NCBI GenBank assembly: GCA_900755985.1
Contig: CAAEIL010000164.1
Coordinates: forward strand, 1 to 7,604
Direction: 5' to 3'
DNA: 7,604 bases
Source: Bacteroidales bacterium
GTDB taxonomy: Bacteria > Bacteroidota > Bacteroidia > Bacteroidales > Muribaculaceae
In this document: positions 1 to 4,953 of the stretch, piece after piece
How positions within the stretch are numbered: position 1 is the first letter of the stretch
Layout of the letters: every line of letters starts with the position of its first letter
Position numbers and translations under genes: made by a program
The notes under the pieces: model-generated
What the model was told of the DNA's origin: nothing
The model's input: the letters and a program-made list of their open reading frames with translations, nothing else
Databases searched by the model: none

Positions 1-848
1 CGGTCGATTTTCGAGACAAGACCCTGAAGGACTTTGCCCGGGCCAAGCTCGACAAACTCGGTAGCGCCATCGGCTATCATGTTCCTGACAGTCTGTGTCC
101 AACGTACCGGAGCCGTAAGTTGCGCGATAAGGTTAGCCTTGATTTCGGCCGGGTCGGTGTGCGGCTTTGCGTCGACATTCTGATATACCGGACATACCGG
201 AGCGACAATCTCGGTAGCGGCGATAGCCTCGGCCAGCTCGGCGCGGGCGGGCTCCATGCAAGGGCTGTGGAAACCGCCGCCGACTTTAAGCTTGAGCGCA
301 CGTTTGGCGCCGGCTTCGAGCATTTTGGGACATGCGGCGTCAATACCTTCGACTGTACCCGATATCACAATCTGTCCCGGGCAGTTGTAATTGGCACAGA
401 CAACGCCGTCGATGTCGGCGCAGATAGCCTCGACAGTCTCGTCGGGCAATGCCAGGACAGCAGCCATGGTCGACGGATTTATTTCGCAGGCTTTCTGCAT
501 GGCCTGAGCACGCGCCGACACCAGACGCAGACCGTCCTCGAACGACATCGCGCCACAGGCTACAAGAGCCGAAAATTCGCCAAGCGAGTGGCCGGCGGCC
601 ATGTCCGGACGGAACTCGTCGCCAAGAGCCTTGGCAAGACATACCGAGTGAATAAAAATAGCCGGCTGCGTAACCGAGGTCTTCTTAAGATCCTCGTCGG
701 TACCTGAAAACATGAGGTCCGTGATACGGAAACCGAGAATTTCGTTGGCGCGTTCCATCATGTCGTGCACTTGTGCATTTGTTTCGTAAAGGTCCTTGCC
801 CATGCCCACAAACTGGGCACCCTGGCCGGGAAATACATAAGCTTTCAT
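1..848 (-). CDS. fabD: Malonyl-CoA:ACP transacylase FabD (3' end cut by window)
   Basis: FabD moves the malonyl group from CoA to the phosphopantetheine arm of acyl carrier protein in the cytosol, supplying the extender unit of type II fatty acid synthesis. The frame opens at ATG 848-846 and stays open for 282 codons to the window edge. Visible signatures in order: FPGQGAQ at residues 6-12 (oxyanion-side loop), nucleophile motif GHSLGE with Ser88, carboxylate-binding Arg113 in SARAQAM, catalytic His194 in GGFHSPCMEP, Gln243 in QLTAPVRW, and the C-terminal ELGPGKVLQGL motif at 267-276. These match E. coli Ser92, Arg117, His201 and Gln250 (numbers from memory). The family is about 290-310 residues, so only a short tail is missing. 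No Shine-Dalgarno site precedes the ATG; there is a run of eight T (mRNA sense) instead, common in Bacteroidetes. Transcribed divergently from tatA, with a long structured leader. The assignment is secure. Confidence 0.97.
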   Translation of the reverse strand, partial: MKAYVFPGQGAQFVGMGKDLYETNAQVHDMMERANEILGFRITDLMFSGTDEDLKKTSVTQPAIFIHSVCLAKALGDEFRPDMAAGHSLGEFSALVACGAMSFEDGLRLVSARAQAMQKACEINPSTMAAVLALPDETVEAICADIDGVVCANYNCPGQIVISGTVEGIDAACPKMLEAGAKRALKLKVGGGFHSPCMEPARAELAEAIAATEIVAPVCPVYQNVDAKPHTDPAEIKANLIAQLTAPVRWTQTVRNMIADGATEFVELGPGKVLQGLVSKID

Positions 849-1060
849 AAAAAAAATCTTAGTCTTGTTTTACGTTATGTTGTTGTTTGATAATCGTCTG
901 ACATATATACAGGTCGGTCTTTACGACCGGACATTTAGCGGAAACCGCCGGCTGCCGCCCAAGGGCGCCGGCACTTCAATGCCGGCCCGTGTGCGCCACA
1001 AAGGTCCACACGGGCCTTTGTGACAATGATTCGCCGGCTTTTTGCCTAAAATTTGTTATA
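849..1060 (-). promoter_or_regulatory. Long structured 5' leader of fabD mRNA (putative)
   Basis: If the minus-strand -7 element at 1067-1074 is used, fabD mRNA starts near 1060 and carries about 210 nt of leader. This stretch has no credible ORF but many inverted repeats. They are 984-993 with 1007-1016 (10 bp perfect), 997-1004 with 1015-1022 (8 bp perfect, overlapping the first by two bases), 967-972 with 981-986 (GCCGGC, 8-nt loop), 957-960 with 963-966, 938-941 with 945-948, and 915-919 with 925-929. Four copies of the palindrome GCCGGC lie at 947, 967, 981 and 1033. The last 55 nt before the ATG are AT-rich and little structured. I do not recognise a named riboswitch class. It could be a cis-regulatory leader or a separate small RNA. 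An imperfect TATATATG at 909-902 (minus strand) could be a nearer promoter giving a short leader. Confidence 0.4.
984..1022 (-). repeat. Overlapping inverted repeats forming mutually exclusive hairpins
   Basis: GGCCCGTGTG (984-993) is the exact reverse complement of 1007-1016, giving a 10-bp stem with a 13-nt loop. CACAAAGG (997-1004) is the exact reverse complement of 1015-1022, giving an 8-bp stem with a 10-nt loop. The arms interleave and share 1015-1016, so both stems cannot form fully at once; with no nucleotides left to bridge the first stem, a full pseudoknot is also not feasible. Read in the fabD direction, the 8-bp hairpin would fold first and the longer, GC-richer 10-bp hairpin could then displace it. 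Neither is followed by a U-run on either strand, so a simple terminator is unlikely. Confidence 0.6.
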
Positions 1061-1066
1061 TTGATG

Positions 1067-1074
1067 CAAAGTTA
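1067..1074 (-). promoter_or_regulatory. Bacteroidetes -7 promoter element for fabD
   Basis: The minus-strand sequence TAACTTTG matches the Bacteroidetes primary sigma factor -7 consensus TAnnTTTG exactly. It faces fabD and would start transcription near 1060. No clear -33 TTTG sits 19-21 nt upstream, so support rests on the -7 box, its position in a divergent intergenic region and its AT-rich setting. Confidence 0.5.
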
Positions 1075-1097
1075 GCAATTTTTTCGGAATTAATTCC

Positions 1098-1105
1098 TAA
1101 CTTTG
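1098..1105 (+). promoter_or_regulatory. Bacteroidetes -7 promoter element for tatA-tatC
   Basis: TAACTTTG on the plus strand is an exact match to TAnnTTTG and points to tatA. The start site would lie near 1110-1114, leaving a leader of roughly 76-80 nt rich in A and C. A good -33 TTTG is not visible at the expected spacing. Confidence 0.5.
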
Positions 1106-1189
1106 ACCACATAAACATCTGTTGCAGCCCCGGCACCCGCCACGAGGCTGCAAAACTCTGCAAAAACCACAAAAACAAACTATACCATT

Positions 1190-1513
1190 ATGACATATTC
1201 AAGCACACTACTCCTTTTCTTAGGCAACTTCCGCGGCTGGGAATGGGTTATTATCATCGTAGTCTTTCTGATGCTGTTCGGCGGCGCTGCAACCATACGC
1301 AAAGTCATGCGCAACGCCGGACGCGGCGTCAACGCCTTCAAACAGGGTCTCGAAGATGCCAAAGCCGAGATGCGCAAGCCTATCAATGTAGTCGTCGAAG
1401 ACAAGCGGAACGCCCCCGACGGCAAGCCCGACGAGCCCGAGGCCACGGCCAAACCCGAAGACAAAGGCGCCCCGGCCGAGCCGCAGGCCGCTGCAAAAGA
1501 CGTCGACCGCTGA
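1190..1513 (+). CDS. tatA: Twin-arginine translocase subunit TatA
   Basis: TatA oligomers form the passage through which folded proteins with RR signal peptides cross the inner membrane by the proton motive force. The 107-residue product has the family layout: a short hydrophobic lead (residues 6-11), a single transmembrane helix at about 18-31 ending in the Phe-Gly hinge (F30-G31), an amphipathic helix from about 35 to 61 (RKVMRNAGRGVNAFKQGLED), and a charged, Pro/Ala/Glu-rich disordered tail. A Glu (E18) stands at the helix entrance, where E. coli TatA has Gln and TatB has Glu. The usual K-K-L-P-E after the hinge is replaced by A-A-T-I-R. The ATG at 1190 follows an A-rich leader. tatC begins 19 nt after the stop, as in Bacteroidetes tatAC operons. 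With no separate tatB here, TatA may do both jobs (inference). Confidence 0.92.
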   Translation: MTYSSTLLLFLGNFRGWEWVIIIVVFLMLFGGAATIRKVMRNAGRGVNAFKQGLEDAKAEMRKPINVVVEDKRNAPDGKPDEPEATAKPEDKGAPAEPQAAAKDVDR

Positions 1514-1532
1514 CACCAATCCCGCCGGCGCT

Positions 1533-2378
1533 ATGACACAAGACAAGAAGACACCCGACGACAAGGACGGAATGTCCTTCTGGAGCCATTTGGCCGAGTT
1601 ACGCAACACCCTGCTGCGCATCGCCGTCGTTGTCGCACTCCTCTTCATCGTCTTCTTTATCTTCATGCCCGACATCTTCGACAATGTCATCCTGGCACCG
1701 TGCTCGGCCGACTTTCCCACCTACCGCCTGTTCGACCACATCAGCGGTGACGGCGTATTCATACCCGACCTCTCGGCGGCCGCCAAAAGCATCGAGCTTA
1801 TCAACATCAACCTCGGCACACAGCTGATGACACAGATGTCATCATCATTCTATCTCTCGCTCATTGTCGGCTTCCCCATCATCATCTATCTGCTGTGGTG
1901 TTTTGTGCGCCCCGGACTATACCCCAAGGAGAAACGCGGCGCACGCCGCGCCTTCTTCTTCGGCAACCTCATGTTCTACCTGGGCATGGCTGTTGCCTAC
2001 ATGCTTGTTTTCCCGCTGGTACTGCGCTTTTTGGCCGAATATCAGCTGAGCGAGCGCATATCCAACACCATTACGCTCGACTCGTACATGGACACCTTCT
2101 ATCTCATAGTCCTGGCCTTCGGCGTCATATTCGAGCTGCCGCTGCTCACCTGGCTCTTAGGGCGCTTCGGCGTGCTTACACGGCGATTCTTCCGCCGCTA
2201 CCGCCGCCACGCCATCATGATTCTGCTCATCGTCTCCGCCTTGATAACGCCCACCGGCGACCCCTTCACTCTCTTCATCGTCTTCGCGCCACTATACGCC
2301 CTCTGGGAATTCTCGGCCCTGCTCGTCCCTAAGCCCGCGCCCGAAGACGCCACGGACGACACTCCGGCCGAAGCCTGA
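1533..2378 (+). CDS. tatC: Twin-arginine translocase subunit TatC
   Basis: TatC is the polytopic receptor that binds twin-arginine signal peptides and recruits TatA. The 281-residue protein shows the conserved cytoplasmic N-terminal motif FWSHLAELRNTLLR (residues 16-29, including Glu22), then six membrane helices at about 28-47, 104-125, 142-166, 187-209, 226-240 and 245-264. The first cytoplasmic loop after helix 2 keeps FVRPGLYPKEKR with Pro127 and Glu133, the second signal-peptide contact. FGVIFELP carries Glu201, the counterpart of E. coli Glu170. ALITPTGDPFT before the last helix is also typical. The long loop between helices 1 and 2 (about 50-100) is a Bacteroidetes trait, making the protein longer than E. 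coli TatC. The N and C termini are Asp/Glu/Lys-rich extensions. It lies 19 nt after tatA, surely in the same transcript. Confidence 0.97.
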   Translation: MTQDKKTPDDKDGMSFWSHLAELRNTLLRIAVVVALLFIVFFIFMPDIFDNVILAPCSADFPTYRLFDHISGDGVFIPDLSAAAKSIELININLGTQLMTQMSSSFYLSLIVGFPIIIYLLWCFVRPGLYPKEKRGARRAFFFGNLMFYLGMAVAYMLVFPLVLRFLAEYQLSERISNTITLDSYMDTFYLIVLAFGVIFELPLLTWLLGRFGVLTRRFFRRYRRHAIMILLIVSALITPTGDPFTLFIVFAPLYALWEFSALLVPKPAPEDATDDTPAEA

Positions 2379-2440
2379 AAACAGGCGCACCGAATCCCCC
2401 TTCAGTCAATAATTACCAATCTTCCATACACATTACCGAG

Positions 2441-3607
2441 GTGAAGCTCCTACCCAAAATCCTCATCGCCATAGCCGCCGGTATCGGCGCCGGATACATC
2501 TGCCCGCTTTGGCTGACACGCATCTTCGTCACCTTCAACGGCATTTTCTCGGCCTTCTTAGGCTTCATAATACCCCTGCTCATCGTAGCCTTTGTCGCAC
2601 CCGCAATCGCCGACATAGGCCGACGCGCCGGATTAATGCTCATTGTCACCGCACTCATAGCATACATCTTCACCTTCGGCTCGGGACTTCTTGCCTACTT
2701 TACCGGCGAAGTCCTCTTCCCCTCGCTTATCCCCGCCGAGCAATACATCGCTGACACCGCCGGAGCCTCCGGACCCGAAGCATACTTCACCATAGCCATT
2801 CCTCCGCTCATGTCCGTGATGACGGCACTCGTCCTTGCCATTGTCCTCGGCCTGGGCACCGCACAACTCAACTCGACAGCCATGCGCGGATGGCTCGACG
2901 ACCTGCGCGAAATCATCAACATGACCATCGGCAAAGCCATCATTCCGCTGCTTCCGTTATACATCTTCGGCATTTTTCTGTCCATGACCGTAGCCGGCAC
3001 CGTCGGTACGATACTCGGCACCTTTGCACGCATCATCGTCGTTATCTTTGTGCTCCATGTAGTGCTGCTCGTGCTCCAATATCTCATCGCCTCGACATTC
3101 TCACGCAAGAACCCCTTCAAGTCGCTGTGGACCATGATGCCTGCCTACTTCACCGCCTTGGGCACACAATCGTCGGCAGCCACCATCCCCGTCACCCTGC
3201 GGCAGACCATAGCCCTGGGAGTCGACCGCAATATCGCGGGCTTCACCGTTCCGCTTTGTGCAACCATACACATGTCAGGGTCCACACTCAAAATAACAGC
3301 GTGTGCCCTTGCGCTCACCATCATACTGGGACATCCGCACGATGCAACGGTATTCATGCCTTTCATAGCCATGTTGGGCATCACCATCATAGCCGCCCCC
3401 GGCGTCCCCGGTGGCGCTATCATGGCCTCGCTGGGGCTGCTCGGCAGCATGCTCGGCTTCAGCGACGCCGACAACGCACTGATGATAGCCCTGTACATAG
3501 CCATGGACTCGTTCGGCACCGCCTGCAACGTCACCGGCGACGGCGCCATAGCTCAGATTGTCAACCGCATATTCCGCACCTCCCCGGCCAAGGCAACCGC
3601 CTCCTGA
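2441..3607 (+). CDS. SLC1/DAACS-family amino or carboxylic acid symporter, atypical binding site
   Basis: Inner-membrane secondary transporter of the dicarboxylate/amino acid:cation symporter fold, 388 residues, a little short for the family. Transport-core signatures: hairpin 1 GTQSSAATIPVT (241-252), the helix 7 motif C-A-T-I-H-M-S-G-S (273-281), hairpin 2 around APGVPGGAIMASLG (319-332), and helix 8 MDSFGTACNVTGDGA (355-369). The fold is therefore clear, but the family motif NMDGT is HMSGS here, the helix 8 Arg that holds acidic side chains is Gly359, and the hairpin 1 Arg of some archaeal homologues is Gln243. Asp356, Asn363 and Asp367 remain. A neutral or otherwise non-acidic substrate and altered ion coupling are likely (inference). 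The start is GTG at 2441; no in-frame ATG lies in the upstream gap, and residue 1 fits the family N terminus. It follows tatC by 62 nt with no visible promoter or terminator, so co-transcription is possible. Confidence 0.88.
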   Translation: MKLLPKILIAIAAGIGAGYICPLWLTRIFVTFNGIFSAFLGFIIPLLIVAFVAPAIADIGRRAGLMLIVTALIAYIFTFGSGLLAYFTGEVLFPSLIPAEQYIADTAGASGPEAYFTIAIPPLMSVMTALVLAIVLGLGTAQLNSTAMRGWLDDLREIINMTIGKAIIPLLPLYIFGIFLSMTVAGTVGTILGTFARIIVVIFVLHVVLLVLQYLIASTFSRKNPFKSLWTMMPAYFTALGTQSSAATIPVTLRQTIALGVDRNIAGFTVPLCATIHMSGSTLKITACALALTIILGHPHDATVFMPFIAMLGITIIAAPGVPGGAIMASLGLLGSMLGFSDADNALMIALYIAMDSFGTACNVTGDGAIAQIVNRIFRTSPAKATAS

Positions 3608-3695
3608 CACCGATTTTTGTCGAGTCGGCTCTACCATGACGAAGTCAGCGACAGATACAGCGCAGCAGCCACCCGAGGGCGCCGCAATATTATTG

Positions 3696-3744
3696 GTCAA
3701 AAGTTCTTATTTTTGGCACTTTTGACGCTTTTTATTGCCAAAAA
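3696..3744 (+). terminator. Interleaved inverted repeats, putative terminator or pseudoknot
   Basis: GTCAAAAG (3696-3703) pairs perfectly with CTTTTGAC (3719-3726), and the stem is followed two bases later by five T (3729-3733), the shape of a weak intrinsic terminator 88 nt after the symporter stop. A second perfect pair, TTTTTGGCA (3710-3718) with TGCCAAAAA (3736-3744), interleaves with it. Connecting segments of 6, 0 and 9 nt give the order and spacing of an H-type pseudoknot. Both stems are AT-rich, so stability in RNA is uncertain. Confidence 0.4.
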
Positions 3745-3902
3745 GTATTATTATCGGTTAAAAATCGTTGTTTTTGCTTTTATTTGTAGCTGAATATGCC
3801 GAAGTCCGCACAGGCTCCGGTATGCCTCGAACACAGACCACAACGAAAACCGGCACTCCGACATTTTTTGTCACACGTCGTTGCCCGGCTCTTCAATCTA
3901 TT

Positions 3903-3908
3903 TATAAA
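3903..3908 (+). promoter_or_regulatory. Possible promoter -10 for the propeller-amidase pair
   Basis: TATAAA lies 46 nt before the ATG at 3955, with TTGCCC at 3881-3886 16 nt upstream. The match is to the general sigma-70 pattern rather than to the Bacteroidetes TAnnTTTG motif, so it is offered only as the best-placed candidate next to the gene. Confidence 0.2.
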
Positions 3909-3954
3909 ATCATCTAAATACCAATACATTAACTCCTAAAAATCGTTTACCTTT

Positions 3955-4923
3955 ATGAAAACCAAGCTACTCTTGGCTGCATTGATTTGCGGTTCGGCGA
4001 CAATGTTCGCTTCGGACCTCAAACAAGGCCAACTGTCCAACGTCACCCGTGTGACCTCGGACAAAGCCGCAAGGTATGAAAACCCCGTCTGGTCGCCTGA
4101 CGGCCAACAGATTGCCTTCAACACCGAAGGTTACAACGGTCTCTACCTGCTCAATCCCAAGACCAAGGCCGTCAAAACCCTGTCTACTGACAACGGTATC
4201 GGCTACATGATGCAATGGTCGGCCGACGGCCATGAAATCCTTGTCCGCGACACACGCTGGATCTCTACGGCATCAGGTGTATCGCGCACACACGCCGCTT
4301 TCTCAATCAACACCGCCAACGGCAACAAAATCCGTCTGTCGGACGACGCCGCCGACCTCAAGCCCGCAGCATGGCGCTACGACGCCAAAGGCCGCAAGAC
4401 CATTGTCTGCAACGCCAAAGTACGCCCCATGTCGCTTGCTGCCGTTCCCGCAGCTCGCCTCGGCGTCAAAAACGCCGCCGCACCCAAAGCCAACTGCGGC
4501 ATCAGCTTCGTCGAAGACTTCGAAAACCTCTACGTTGTTGACCAGACCGGCAACAAACGCATCCTTTACGCAGGACCCGCTTTCAACGCACAGCTCTCGC
4601 CCGACGGCACCAAAGTTGTCTTCAACGCCATGGACGACATATATGTCTGCAACCTTGACGGCTCGGCCAAGCGCAAACTCGCCGTCGGCTTCCGTCCCCA
4701 ATGGGCCGGCAACAGCCAGATAATATACGAGCGCACAAGCGACAACGGCCACACTTACACCGCCGGTGACCTTTACATCCTCAACATTGCCGGTGGCACC
4801 GAAAAAGCTCTCACACAGTCACGCGACCGCATCGAAATGTTCCCCGCAGTCTCGCCCGACGGCTCTAAAATCGCCTTCGTCTCAAACACCGACGGCCAGC
4901 TTTACATCGCCGACCTCAAATAA
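3955..4923 (+). CDS. Secreted PD40/TolB-like beta-propeller protein
   Basis: A 322-residue exported protein with no recognisable catalytic motif. Residues 1 to about 19 form a Sec signal peptide (K2-T-K, a hydrophobic core, then small residues); Cys12 is not in a good lipobox, so a lipoprotein is unlikely. The rest is a series of PD40-type blades whose markers are W-S-P-D-G at 46-50, W-S-A-D-G at 88-92, A-A-W-R-Y at 138-142, L-S-P-D-G at 214-218, R-P-Q-W at 247-250 and V-S-P-D-G at 299-303. Between them lie strands such as IAFNT, VVFNA and IAFVS followed by LYLLN, IYVCN and LYIAD. This repeat number fits a six-bladed propeller like the C-terminal part of TolB, but the TolB N-terminal domain is absent, so I would not call it TolB. 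It probably binds a protein or glycan in the periplasm. The amidase gene starts 30 nt downstream, suggesting a shared transcript. Confidence 0.85.
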   Translation: MKTKLLLAALICGSATMFASDLKQGQLSNVTRVTSDKAARYENPVWSPDGQQIAFNTEGYNGLYLLNPKTKAVKTLSTDNGIGYMMQWSADGHEILVRDTRWISTASGVSRTHAAFSINTANGNKIRLSDDAADLKPAAWRYDAKGRKTIVCNAKVRPMSLAAVPAARLGVKNAAAPKANCGISFVEDFENLYVVDQTGNKRILYAGPAFNAQLSPDGTKVVFNAMDDIYVCNLDGSAKRKLAVGFRPQWAGNSQIIYERTSDNGHTYTAGDLYILNIAGGTEKALTQSRDRIEMFPAVSPDGSKIAFVSNTDGQLYIADLK

Positions 4924-4953
4924 ACCATCACCATCGACAAAACACAACAAGTC

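Larger units (their letters stand above)
1067..1105. repeat. 9-bp inverted repeat holding both divergent -7 boxes
   Basis: CAAAGTTAG at 1067-1075 and CTAACTTTG at 1097-1105 are perfect reverse complements separated by 21 nt of AT-rich sequence. Each arm contains one promoter -7 box, so the repeat may simply reflect two good promoters, or it may also be a two-fold operator. Confidence 0.7.
3608..3954. other. Intergenic break between symporter and propeller gene
   Basis: No convincing gene is present in these 347 nt. The first 75 nt are GC-rich; 3685-3785 is sharply AT-rich with many T and A runs; the last 60 nt before the next ATG are again AT-rich. The region holds the interleaved inverted repeats at 3696-3744, which probably end the symporter transcript, plus a TATTTTTG box (3708-3715) matching the Bacteroidetes -7 consensus and lacking a -33 partner. 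TTGCCC (3881-3886) and TATAAA (3903-3908), spaced 16 nt, resemble an enteric-type promoter, a weak argument in this phylum. Confidence 0.6.

Noticed and set aside
120..707. 195-codon open frame on the plus strand opposite fabD
   Set aside because: It lies wholly antisense to a FabD frame with all catalytic motifs; the peptide has no family look and is a by-product of GC-rich codons.
984..1022. Bidirectional intrinsic terminator
   Set aside because: It sits between divergent genes where no transcript needs to end, and neither strand has a U-run right after the stem.
915..1040. tRNA or other standard RNA gene in the hairpin-rich fabD-tatA gap
   Set aside because: No T-loop GTTCGA-type motif, no cloverleaf spacing and no core that I recognise from SRP RNA, tmRNA or RNase P RNA; 6S RNA cannot be excluded by eye.
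1042..1536. 164-codon plus-strand frame over tatA and its leader
   Set aside because: It overlaps tatA in another frame, and its Arg/Gln-rich C-terminal half is what the tatA tail codons give when shifted; it would also span the promoter region.
2890..3639. 249-codon plus-strand frame inside the symporter gene
   Set aside because: The product is an Arg/His-rich shadow of the transporter frame, which has clear helices and hairpin motifs.
3636..3725. 29-codon ORF in the spacer, ending in Y-F-W-H-F
   Set aside because: Very short, no start signal, and its 3' half coincides with the inverted repeats, so the DNA or RNA structure explains the sequence better than coding does.
3956..4010. Lipoprotein signal around Cys12 of the PD40 protein
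   Set aside because: The residues before Cys12 are A-L-I, without the Gly/Ala/Ser at -1 that a lipobox needs; a plain Sec signal fits better.
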